From positions 1-12,681 of the forward strand of contig CABUTS010000073.1 in assembly GCA_902494515.1 (NCBI GenBank): a stretch of 12,681 nt of DNA, read 5' to 3'. Origin of the DNA: an uncultured Muribaculaceae bacterium (lineage in GTDB: Bacteria > Bacteroidota > Bacteroidia > Bacteroidales > Muribaculaceae). Positions 6,439 through 12,653 of the stretch are shown here, piece after piece. Each line of letters begins with the position of its first letter. Positions within the stretch are counted from its first letter, which is position 1. The notes beneath the pieces were generated by a model that saw nothing but the letters and a program-made list of their open reading frames with translations, searched no databases and was not told where the DNA came from. Both the position numbers and the translations under genes were made by a program.

Positions 6439-7059
6439 TTATTGTGCCACAACCACTTTAGCGTGGCGCATGACCTTATCGTTAATAGTGTAGCCCTTCT
6501 GCACGGTGTCCTTGATCTTGCCGGAGGGAGTTTCGTCGTCGGCGGGCACCATAGCCACGGCGTCGTGGAATTCGGGGTCGAAATCCTGGCCGTCGGTAGC
6601 CATCGGTTTCACGCCATTGTCAGCGAGATACTTGATTAACTTATTGTAAATCAGCTGCATACCCTCCACAATGGCATCTGCGTCGGAGTTCCCTTTAGCA
6701 GCTTCGAGACCGCGCTCGAAATCGTCGACCACGGGGAGGAGCCCCTGCAGGGCCTTTTCGGCGGCGGTCTTGATCAGGTCGGCACGCTCGCGGATGGTGC
6801 GCTTGCGGAAATTGTCGAACTCGGCCATCAGGAACATATATTCCTTCTTCTCCTTTGCGACCTCCTCCTCTTTGGTTTTCAGGAGGTTGCGGAGATTTTC
6901 AAGTTCTCCGGCGGGAACCTCGCCGGCGTTGTCGTCATCGGGTTCGACGTCGAAAACCTCGGCGTCGGCGTCTTCGATGTTGATATCGTTGCGGGACTCA
7001 TCGTCAGGCCCGGGGGTCTGCTGCCCGTTGAAGTTCTGAGTGTTGTTATCCTTGCTCAT
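6439..7059 (-). CDS. grpE: GrpE, nucleotide exchange factor of DnaK
   Basis: A 206-residue protein that releases ADP from DnaK and so resets the chaperone cycle. Residues 1-50 are an acidic disordered tail (DDESRNDINIEDADAEVFD). About 52-100 form the long dimerising coiled coil, ending in the family sequence MAEFDNFRKRTIRER. About 101-145 form the four-helix bundle, and 150-206 the beta-wing that contacts DnaK, with the signature region KDTVQKGYTINDKVMRHAKV at 183-202. Length is normal. It is followed closely by dnaJ; dnaK is not in the window. The gap upstream to ispE is 109 bp and contains no good TAnnTTTG/TTTG pair, but it does contain a 15-nt interrupted palindrome (7111-7125), so either read-through from ispE or a heat-shock promoter of a form I do not recognise drives it. 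No CIRCE element is present. Confidence 0.97.
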   Translation of the reverse strand: MSKDNNTQNFNGQQTPGPDDESRNDINIEDADAEVFDVEPDDDNAGEVPAGELENLRNLLKTKEEEVAKEKKEYMFLMAEFDNFRKRTIRERADLIKTAAEKALQGLLPVVDDFERGLEAAKGNSDADAIVEGMQLIYNKLIKYLADNGVKPMATDGQDFDPEFHDAVAMVPADDETPSGKIKDTVQKGYTINDKVMRHAKVVVAQ

Positions 7060-7110
7060 ATATAATATGGTGTATTAAATTCAAAAGATTACACAGACGG
7101 TAGCAGCAAA

Positions 7111-7125
7111 AAGTTTGCCAAACTT
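7111..7125. promoter_or_regulatory. Interrupted palindrome upstream of grpE, possible operator
   Basis: aagtttg-c-caaactt is a 7-bp perfect dyad around one base, with partly matching flanks (gcaa at 7106-7109 and ttgc at 7124-7127). It lies about 50 bp upstream of the grpE ATG, where a regulator of the grpE-dnaJ transcript could bind. No known operator consensus matches. Confidence 0.35.
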
Positions 7126-7152
7126 GCCGTCCGGCGCCGCAAAGGGTCGCTA

Positions 7153-7182
7153 AATTCAGTTTTCCAACTTAATTCAGTTTTC
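7153..7182. repeat. 12-bp direct repeat overlapping the ispE stop codon
   Basis: aattcagttttc occurs at 7153-7164 and 7171-7182, an 18-bp (six-codon) period. The second copy encodes the last residues of IspE and the first lies just beyond its stop, as expected for a small in-frame duplication cut off by the stop. Confidence 0.6.
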
Positions 7183-8047
7183 TAATGAGATAACAACCTA
7201 AGGGGGCTAAGAGTTTACCGAGCGTCCCGTCAACTTCGCCATGGAAAAGGCCGAAGACCGCCGAGCCGCTGCCCGACATGGCGGCGTAGTAGGCGCCATG
7301 GTCCAGCAGGGTCTGCTTGATCTGCCCGATGACGGGACATTTCGCAATCACCGAGGGCTCGAAGTCGTTGACCAACAGCCCCTGCCACTCGTCGGCCGGG
7401 CGTTGCAGTACCTCGGCGATGCTCACCGAAGGCTCCTTCGGAGTGACACCGGCGTAGGCCTCGGCGGTGCTGACGCTTACCGGAGGCTTCACCAGGGCAA
7501 TCCAGGTGTCGGCCGGCAGCTCCAGGGGAATCGGGGTCATGTCGGTGCCGGTTCCGGTGCAGAGCATCGGACGGTTGTAGATGAAAAACGGACAGTCGGC
7601 GCCGATGCGGGCAGCAATCTGCGCCAGTTCCTTGTCGGCCATGCCGAGATCAAACAGCTCGTTGAGCCCGCGGAGCATGAAAGCGGCGTCGGCCGAACCG
7701 CCGCCGAGTCCGGCCCCGTCGGGGGTCTGCTTGCAGAGACTGATGTCGACAAACGGAATCATCCGAATCTCGCGCATCGCCCGCAAGGCCTTGATTACCA
7801 GATTCTTCTCCATCGGGCAGTCGATAGACAGCCCGGTGCATGTCAGCGTGTCGCGAGGTTCAGGGGGAATCGGGCAGTCGGGCTGCTCGGCAATGCAGGG
7901 AGCTTCGCCGGAGGGCAAGGGGGTGATTTCGAGGATGTCGAAGGAGGGTATGGGGACCATCACGGTCTGAATATCGTGGTAACCGTCGGGCCGACGGCTG
8001 ATTACGTTCAGTCCTAAATTGATTTTTGCGTTGGGGAAAAGGAGCAT
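7169..8047 (-). CDS. ispE: IspE, 4-diphosphocytidyl-2-C-methyl-D-erythritol kinase
   Basis: A 292-residue GHMP-superfamily kinase that phosphorylates the 2-hydroxyl of CDP-methylerythritol with ATP, the fourth enzyme of the MEP pathway to isoprenoid precursors, in the cytoplasm. Visible motifs: N-terminal NAKINLGL with the catalytic Lys8; RRPDGYHDIQTV (19-30) in the substrate site; the ATP-binding glycine loop PDGAGLGGGSADAA (109-122); GADCPFF with catalytic Asp151; and the C-terminal GHMP motif MSGSGSAVFGLF (257-268). The frame is open upstream to an ATG at 8125, but I chose 8047 because family members start at MLLFPNAKIN and because the promoter -7 element (8065-8072) puts transcription start near 8058, downstream of 8125. 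The resulting leader is only about 11 nt. It is followed in the same orientation by grpE and dnaJ after 109 bp. Nothing is missing. Confidence 0.96.
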   Translation of the reverse strand: MLLFPNAKINLGLNVISRRPDGYHDIQTVMVPIPSFDILEITPLPSGEAPCIAEQPDCPIPPEPRDTLTCTGLSIDCPMEKNLVIKALRAMREIRMIPFVDISLCKQTPDGAGLGGGSADAAFMLRGLNELFDLGMADKELAQIAARIGADCPFFIYNRPMLCTGTGTDMTPIPLELPADTWIALVKPPVSVSTAEAYAGVTPKEPSVSIAEVLQRPADEWQGLLVNDFEPSVIAKCPVIGQIKQTLLDHGAYYAAMSGSGSAVFGLFHGEVDGTLGKLLAPLGCYLIRKLN

Positions 8048-8064
8048 CTGCTGAAGATTTTTTG

Positions 8065-8097
8065 CAAAGTTAAAAAATATTTTCCTTTCTTTGCAAC
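8065..8097 (-). promoter_or_regulatory. Promoter of ispE
   Basis: On the minus strand TAACTTTG (8072-8065) is an exact TAnnTTTG -7 element. The upstream element is GTTG (8097-8094), one base off TTTG, at 21-bp spacing. It overlaps the in-frame upstream ATG extension and therefore decides the ispE start. Confidence 0.6.
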
Positions 8098-8201
8098 CTA
8101 TTTCGTTTTTTTGAAGTCTAAACAATTGAAGCCCGAAAAAACAGCTTTCAGTAGTTCATCTGACAGTTAAACAATCAAACACTGCAAAATATTAACCCGT
8201 A

Positions 8202-9152
8202 ATGAAAAAAATATCCGCTCTCATCCTCGCTGCCTGCCTGTCTGTTGCCGCGGTTTTCGCCCAGACCGAGAAAAATGACAGCGTAGTTTCAGTAAAAGCG
8301 ACAGTTGAAGTAGTCAACGGAGCTAACGGCTCTACCGCTGCCGTTACCGACACGATCGTTAATGCCGACAGCATTGCCGACGTAAGCACCAATTACTCAC
8401 CAGCCCCGGAAGTTTTCAGCCGCGGGGGCGTCTGGTATGTGAAATATGACGATGACATCAAGAAAATCGAAGATGTCTTTTCCGAGTCCTGCGTAACTGT
8501 CATAGACAGCAATGATTTTCCCGAAGGCGATTCAATCTTGCTCATTCTCCTGATTGTTTTCGGCATACCCTGCCTGACTATCATCGCCGGCCTCATCGTG
8601 GTGCTGGTTTACTTGCTGAAGCGTATCCGCGGCCGCAATGAACTGATTGGCAGAGCAATAGACGCCAACTATTCGCTTCCCGACGTCTTTTATATATCCT
8701 CGTCGAAAAACACTGGCAGCAACAATCCCAGTGCTCCGATGCGCGACTCCCGGAGGTTCTACCGCGCCATTGCCCTTATGTCGGTCGGCATTTCGGTGAT
8801 TGTATTCGCCGCCACATGCAATATTCCTTTCTTCTATATGGTTGGCGGAATCCCCTTCCTGATCGGTATCGGCCAAATGGTCGGCTACTTCACGGTGCCC
8901 ACCTATCCCGAGCAGTATAACCAGCCCCGCGGTTATCAGCGTCCGGTCTATTATCAGCAGCCCCCTATGCAGCCCCAGCAGCCCCAGCAGCCCCCTATGC
9001 AGCCCCAGCAGCCAGCTCAGCCCCAGCAGCCAGCTCAGCCCCAACAGCCCCAGCAGCCAGCTCAGCCCCAGCAGCCGCAATGGCAGCAGCCCGCTCAGCC
9101 CACCCCTCCTCCATATAACAACGGAAACAACTCCAACGGAACCATAAACTGA
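8202..9152 (+). CDS. DUF6249-like membrane protein with Q/P-repeat tail
   Basis: A 316-residue membrane protein of unknown function. Residues 1-20 look like a cleavable signal peptide (MKKISALILAACLSVAAVFA, then QTEKND). An exported Thr/Val/Asp-rich segment follows to about 110, then a strong membrane helix about 112-134 (ILLILLIVFGIPCLTIIAGL), a Lys/Arg-rich stretch KRIRGRN, a polar loop about 140-185, and two more helices about 189-207 and 210-229 (SVGISVIVFAATCNIPFFY). The tail (about 245-316) is low-complexity Gln/Pro/Ala with MQPQQP and AQPQQP units. Positive-inside logic puts the middle loop and perhaps the tail in the cytoplasm. The membrane core and the ECF sigma gene 27 bp downstream match the DUF6249 family as I remember it; no database check was possible. 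It probably heads a three-gene operon. No clear TAnnTTTG promoter is visible in the 76 bp between the longest upstream ispE frame and this ATG. Confidence 0.78.
   Translation: MKKISALILAACLSVAAVFAQTEKNDSVVSVKATVEVVNGANGSTAAVTDTIVNADSIADVSTNYSPAPEVFSRGGVWYVKYDDDIKKIEDVFSESCVTVIDSNDFPEGDSILLILLIVFGIPCLTIIAGLIVVLVYLLKRIRGRNELIGRAIDANYSLPDVFYISSSKNTGSNNPSAPMRDSRRFYRAIALMSVGISVIVFAATCNIPFFYMVGGIPFLIGIGQMVGYFTVPTYPEQYNQPRGYQRPVYYQQPPMQPQQPQQPPMQPQQPAQPQQPAQPQQPQQPAQPQQPQWQQPAQPTPPPYNNGNNSNGTIN
8955..9103 (+). repeat. Coding tandem repeats, Gln/Pro/Ala tail
   Basis: A 30-bp unit starting cagcagccccctatgcagc occurs at 8955 and again at 8985. It is followed by 18-bp units, cagccccagcagccagct, repeated about three times with a 9-bp insertion in one. 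All periods are multiples of three, so slippage would change tail length without shifting the frame. Confidence 0.85.
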
Positions 9153-9179
9153 ACCTAACCTCCCCTCCTGAGCTCCGCC

Positions 9180-9710
9180 ATGGCAATCCGCCGACTTGAA
9201 GAGATTAAACTGCTTGCCCTCTGCATGGCTTCCGACAACCGCGACGCATTCTCGCGGTTAGTCGAAATCCATCAGCAGGGCCTCAGGAGGTTCCTCCTCA
9301 ACCTCACCGGCGGTGACGAAAACCTTACCGACGACGTGGCCCAGGAGACGTTCATAAAGGCCTGGATGGCAATACGTTCGTTTCACGGACTGTCGGGTTT
9401 CCGGACCTGGCTTTACCGCATCGCCCTCAACGAGCTGTCGAACTACCGCCGCCTTTCCGGACGCATGGAGACCACCCCGATCGACAATCCGGCGCTGCAC
9501 ATCGCCGACACCTCTGCTCCCTCGCCCGACGCCCGGATGGATGCCGCGGCACTCATCCGGACCCTCCCCGACAACGAGCGCACCGTAGTCCTCCTCTTTT
9601 ATCTCGAGGAGATGACGCTCAAGGAAATCTCCAAAATCACCTGCATGCCCGAAGGCACCGTGAAGTCCCACCTCTCCCGCGCCCGCACCCGCCTCCGCTC
9701 CCTCGTTTAA
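9180..9710 (+). CDS. ECF-type RNA polymerase sigma factor
   Basis: A 176-residue sigma-70-family factor of the extracytoplasmic-function class, of normal length, which directs RNA polymerase to a dedicated promoter set. Sigma2 covers about 24-91, with the polymerase-binding and -10 recognition stretch DDVAQETFIKAWMAIRSFHG (51-70) and GFRTWLYRIALNELSNYRR (73-91). Sigma4 covers about 122-173, with LPDNERTVVLLFYLEEMTLK and the helix-turn-helix EISKITCMPEGTVKSHLSRA (149-168). Region 3 is absent, as expected. The linker 92-121 is Pro/Asp-rich. It starts 27 bp after the DUF6249-like gene and is followed 69 bp later by a small two-helix membrane protein, the position where an anti-sigma factor is expected. 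It has no SusC/SusD neighbours, so it does not look like a polysaccharide-utilisation sigma. Target promoters are unknown. Confidence 0.95.
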   Translation: MAIRRLEEIKLLALCMASDNRDAFSRLVEIHQQGLRRFLLNLTGGDENLTDDVAQETFIKAWMAIRSFHGLSGFRTWLYRIALNELSNYRRLSGRMETTPIDNPALHIADTSAPSPDARMDAAALIRTLPDNERTVVLLFYLEEMTLKEISKITCMPEGTVKSHLSRARTRLRSLV

Positions 9711-9718
9711 CCTCCATA

Positions 9719-9777
9719 AATTATTAATTAATAATTGATTACCAATTACTAATTGCTAATTTCTAATTCCTAATTAA
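9719..9777. repeat. AT-only palindrome plus heptad tandem repeat before the two-helix protein
   Basis: aattattaattaataatt (9719-9736) is a perfect 18-bp palindrome. It is followed by four 7-bp units, taattgc, taatttc, taattcc and taattaa (9750-9777), which end two bases before the ATG at 9780. The tract fills nearly the whole 69-bp gap after the sigma gene. Confidence 0.8.
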
Positions 9778-9779
9778 CT

Positions 9780-10106
9780 ATGCTATCCCCCGAAGACCGC
9801 CATATCGCCGAGAAGCTGAATACCGAGCTCCCCGAAGCCAGCGAAAATCCCTGGTTCACTCACCGCGTTGTCAACCGGCTCCCCGAAAAGAGCCGCCTGG
9901 CCCGGATATCGCTCTGCCAGTGGGTGTTCTACCTGCTCGGCGCCATAACGTTCGTAATCTCTATCCCACTGATGGCCAAATGGTTGGGAAGCTCGGAATT
10001 CAGCCTCCATACCCTCGTTGCAGTTATCAGCCTCAGCCTCCTTATCCTCTTCTGCGCGGGAATCTACCTCGTTCCGCGCCTGATTTCAATCATCCGCGAA
10101 CCGTAG
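9780..10106 (+). CDS. Small two-helix membrane protein, possible anti-sigma factor
   Basis: A 108-residue protein. Residues 1-42 are charged and cytoplasmic-looking (MLSPEDRHIAEKLNTELPEASENPWFTHRVVNRLPEKSR). Two membrane helices follow at about 43-64 (LCQWVFYLLGAITFVISIPL) and 78-99 (TLVAVISLSLLILFCAGIYL), with a short loop between and a basic C-terminus. The NPWFTHRVVNRLPEK stretch resembles the N-terminus of Bacteroidota DUF5056-type proteins encoded after sigma factors, from memory. There is no zinc-binding HxxxCxxC motif, so it is not a classical ZAS anti-sigma. Position right after an ECF sigma gene suggests membrane control of that factor; this is inference. The ATG is immediately preceded by the AT heptad repeat. 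It ends the sigma operon, because a new promoter follows within 32 bp. Confidence 0.8.
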   Translation: MLSPEDRHIAEKLNTELPEASENPWFTHRVVNRLPEKSRLARISLCQWVFYLLGAITFVISIPLMAKWLGSSEFSLHTLVAVISLSLLILFCAGIYLVPRLISIIREP

Positions 10107-10137
10107 AGTCGCGAACCGTAAAATTCATTGCGCGAAA

Positions 10138-10169
10138 TTTGGCTGTCAACGGGGGAATTTGTAATTTTG
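10138..10169 (+). promoter_or_regulatory. Promoter of the hydrolase / Mur-ligase operon
   Basis: tttg (10138-10141) and taattttg (10162-10169) match both Bacteroidota promoter elements exactly with 20-bp spacing, the best promoter in the window. Start near 10176 leaves a leader of about 13 nt. An 11-bp direct repeat, cgcgaaccgta, lies just upstream (10095-10105 and 10110-10120). Confidence 0.8.
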
Positions 10170-10188
10170 TGGTCTGAAAAACTACAAA

Positions 10189-10950
10189 ATGGAAAAAGAA
10201 CTTGAGCTCCAGGGTGTTAAAGTGAACATCGAGGTGACCGGACAGGGTGCCCCGCTGATTCTGATGCACGGCTGGGGCTGCAATCATACCACGGTGAGGT
10301 CCATCGCAGCCACGGCCGCCCTGACCAACACCGTCTACAACGTCGATTTCCCCGGATTCGGCAGCTCGCAGGAGCCGCCGGAGGTCTGGGGAATTGAACG
10401 TTATACACGTGTCATTGAGGAGCTTGTGCAAAAAGAAGGGCTGGCAAACCCCGTGCTGGTCGGCCACTCGTTCGGCGGCCGCGTAGCCATCCTCTACGCC
10501 TCGCGCAACCCCGTCAGCAAGGTTATTCTCGTCGACGCCGCCGGCATCAAACCTAAGCGTTCACTGAAATATTACCTCAAAGTCTACTCCTTCAAGGCCG
10601 GGAAGCGCTTCTGGCAGCTCGTATTGGGGAAGGAGAAGGCCGAAAAAAGGATTGACGCCATGCGCGCCAAACGCGGCTCGAGCGACTACGCCGGAGCCTC
10701 CCCGATGATGCGCGCCATCCTCTCGAAAGTTGTGAATGAGGACCTTACGGATCGCCTGCCCCTCATCAAAGCCCCCACACTGCTGATCTGGGGCGAGGAG
10801 GACAAGGCGACCCCCATCGCCGACGCCCGCAAGATGGCGAAGCTCGTCCCCGACGCCGGGCTGGTCAGTTTCCCCGGCTGCGGCCATTACAGTTTCCTCG
10901 ACAATCCCGGCCAGTTCCGCGCTGTCCTCTCCTCGTTTCTTAAAAGCTGA
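10189..10950 (+). CDS. Alpha/beta-fold hydrolase
   Basis: A 253-residue soluble hydrolase with the complete alpha/beta-fold triad: nucleophile Ser94 in GHSFGG, acid Asp205 in WGEEDKATP and His233 in GCGHYSFLD. The oxyanion-hole loop is MHGWG (26-30). The sequence VDFPGFGSS (52-60) is the usual strand-turn after the first helix. A helical cap occupies about 120-190 and is Lys/Arg-rich, which could favour an acidic or membrane-bound substrate. There is no signal peptide, so it is cytoplasmic. It is the first gene after a strong promoter and is followed after 6 bp by a membrane MurF-like ligase, so both belong to one transcript. Members of this superfamily cleave esters, amides, thioesters or lactones; the substrate cannot be told from sequence. 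The neighbour suggests a cell-envelope precursor or a lipid-linked intermediate, which is inference only. Confidence 0.92.
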   Translation: MEKELELQGVKVNIEVTGQGAPLILMHGWGCNHTTVRSIAATAALTNTVYNVDFPGFGSSQEPPEVWGIERYTRVIEELVQKEGLANPVLVGHSFGGRVAILYASRNPVSKVILVDAAGIKPKRSLKYYLKVYSFKAGKRFWQLVLGKEKAEKRIDAMRAKRGSSDYAGASPMMRAILSKVVNEDLTDRLPLIKAPTLLIWGEEDKATPIADARKMAKLVPDAGLVSFPGCGHYSFLDNPGQFRAVLSSFLKS

Positions 10951-10956
10951 TTACAA

Positions 10957-12561
10957 ATGAATTACGCAGATTTTCCAACAGCCGATCTGGTGCTGACAAT
11001 CATAGTTTTAGCCGTCGCAGCCGTGGATATGTGGTTCGTCTACAGCCGCGATCTGATGATGCTCCAGCAAAATTCCTACCGCAACGAACGCTACCTCCGC
11101 TGGTTCAGCCAGTCGGGCGAAAGCACCAACATGGGGCGCCTCGGCTGCATGATCAGCTTCTTCCTGATCGTCCTGCGCCGCGTCCCCTCGATTCTGACAT
11201 ATCCGGCTGTAATTCTGATACTTATCTGGCAGATTATCTTCCTCGCCACCCGCAAGTACAAGAAACCGCTGGTGCGCACCAAGCGTGTCAACCGCATTTT
11301 CTGGACGATGGTCGGCCTGACCGCCGTGGTCGTGGCGCCCTGCTGGATTTTCCTCGGAATGACCGCCGCCGCAACTGTAATGGTGGCGCTTCTCTGGATT
11401 TCGCCGATGGTGCTCCTTGCCGCCAACACACTGTTGGCTCCCATTGAGAAGCGCATCAACCGGAAATTCTACGACGAAGCCACCGACATCCTCCGCTCGA
11501 TGCCCGGCCTGAAGGTCGTCGGAATCACCGGCAGCTACGGCAAAACCTCCACCAAACACTATCTGCAGCGCATCCTCTCGGAGCAGTTCTCCACCACCAT
11601 GACCCCGGGCAGCTTCAACACCACCCTCGGTGTAATCCGCACCGTCCGCGAGCATCTCCGCCCCTACGACGAGGTCTTCATCGTGGAGATGGGCGCCAAG
11701 CAACCCGGTGATATCAAGGAGATTACCGACCTTGTTCACCCCGTGGCCGGCATCATCACCGCCGTAGGCGAGCAGCACCTCGAAACCTTCAAGTCCATCG
11801 AGAACGTTCAGAAAACCAAGTTCGAGCTGGCCGACGCCATCCCCGCCGACGGGTTCGTGGTCCTCAACAACGACTTCCCCTACGTGGCCAGCCGCAAGGT
11901 CGACAACACGAAGGCGCTCCGCTACTCGGTAGACCGGAAAGACAAATCAGACTTCTACGCCTCCGACATCAAATACAGCTCCCGCGGCACCACCTTCCGC
12001 CTCCACGGTCCCGGTCTGGAGGAGCCTCTCGAGCTGAAAACGCCGCTGGTCGGCGAGTGCAATGTCTCCAACCTCATCGCCGCCGTAGTCGTGGCGCTCC
12101 GTCTGGGTATGTCGCACGACAAGATCCGCTACGCCGTCAGCCAGATCGAGCAGGTGGAACACCGCCTGAGCATCCGGCGCATACCCGGCGGACTGACCAT
12201 CATCGACGACGCCTTCAACTCCAACCCCGCCGGGTCGAAAATGGCCATGGAGGTGCTCGGAATGATGAAGGACGAAGGGCGCCGGATTGTCATCACCCCC
12301 GGTATGATCGAGCTCGGCGACCGTCAGAAATCCGCCAACAGCAAATTCGGCGAATATATCGCCGCCAATGCCGACGTCGCCATCGTCGTCGGCGCATACA
12401 ACCGCGAGGCTATCCTCGAAGGTATCAAAAAAGGGAAAATGGACAGCGACAGCGTCTACGCCGTCGACACCTTTGCCGAAGCGCAGGGGGTGCTGCACCG
12501 CGTGGCCCGTCCCGGCGACATCGTCCTCTACGAGAACGACCTCCCCGACACCTTCAAATAG
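10957..12561 (+). CDS. Membrane-anchored MurF-like Mur ligase
   Basis: A 534-residue ATP-dependent Mur ligase family protein. The C-terminal two thirds carry MurF-like motifs: P-loop GITGSYGKTS (189-198), EMGAKQPGDI from Glu244, EQHLETFKSIENVQKTKFEL with the Lys expected to be carbamylated, DDAFNSNPAGSKMAMEVL from Asp417, and PGMIELGDRQKSAN. MurF joins D-Ala-D-Ala to UDP-MurNAc-tripeptide and is usually about 450 residues, with an N-terminal UDP-substrate domain. Here the first 180 residues are instead a membrane domain with about five helices (9-29, 62-77, 78-97, 114-134 and 136-160), and a cytoplasmic loop LQQNSYRNERYLRWF (36-50). After ELG, MurF normally has a His; here it is absent. The substrate may therefore be different or membrane-bound. 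It starts 6 bp after the alpha/beta hydrolase. A possible next gene begins at the ATG at 12677, too short to identify. Mur ligase family is certain; exact reaction is not. Confidence 0.9.
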   Translation: MNYADFPTADLVLTIIVLAVAAVDMWFVYSRDLMMLQQNSYRNERYLRWFSQSGESTNMGRLGCMISFFLIVLRRVPSILTYPAVILILIWQIIFLATRKYKKPLVRTKRVNRIFWTMVGLTAVVVAPCWIFLGMTAAATVMVALLWISPMVLLAANTLLAPIEKRINRKFYDEATDILRSMPGLKVVGITGSYGKTSTKHYLQRILSEQFSTTMTPGSFNTTLGVIRTVREHLRPYDEVFIVEMGAKQPGDIKEITDLVHPVAGIITAVGEQHLETFKSIENVQKTKFELADAIPADGFVVLNNDFPYVASRKVDNTKALRYSVDRKDKSDFYASDIKYSSRGTTFRLHGPGLEEPLELKTPLVGECNVSNLIAAVVVALRLGMSHDKIRYAVSQIEQVEHRLSIRRIPGGLTIIDDAFNSNPAGSKMAMEVLGMMKDEGRRIVITPGMIELGDRQKSANSKFGEYIAANADVAIVVGAYNREAILEGIKKGKMDSDSVYAVDTFAEAQGVLHRVARPGDIVLYENDLPDTFK

Positions 12562-12562
12562 G

Positions 12563-12653
12563 CCCCCCCTCCACTCTTCCACTCCACCTCTCCTCCACTC
12601 TTCCACTCTTCCACTCTCCCACCCCTCTCCCCTCCCCTCTCCCACCTCTTCAC
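12563..12653. repeat. G-free polypyrimidine tract after the Mur ligase
   Basis: Ninety-one bases without a single G and with only nine A; the rest is C and T. It holds three perfect tandem copies of tccactct (12594-12617) and several variants. On the minus strand it is almost pure purine. Such mirror-like tracts can form triplex DNA. No terminator hairpin is visible in the gap, so transcription may continue into the next gene. Confidence 0.8.

Noticed and set aside
7060..7168. CIRCE heat-shock operator before grpE
   Set aside because: The TTAGCACTC/GAGTGCTAA arms are not present; the dyad seen there is a different sequence.
7241..8017. 258-codon open frame opposite ispE
   Set aside because: It is a shadow of ispE, with no recognisable motif and no promoter of its own.
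8126..8201. Promoter for the DUF6249-like gene
   Set aside because: No TAnnTTTG with an upstream TTTG at suitable spacing is visible; the closest string, tagttcat, has two mismatches in the core.
11008..11778. 256-codon open frame opposite the Mur ligase
   Set aside because: It is antisense to a conserved ligase; the Gly/His/Asp/Glu-rich composition is that of an antisense artefact.
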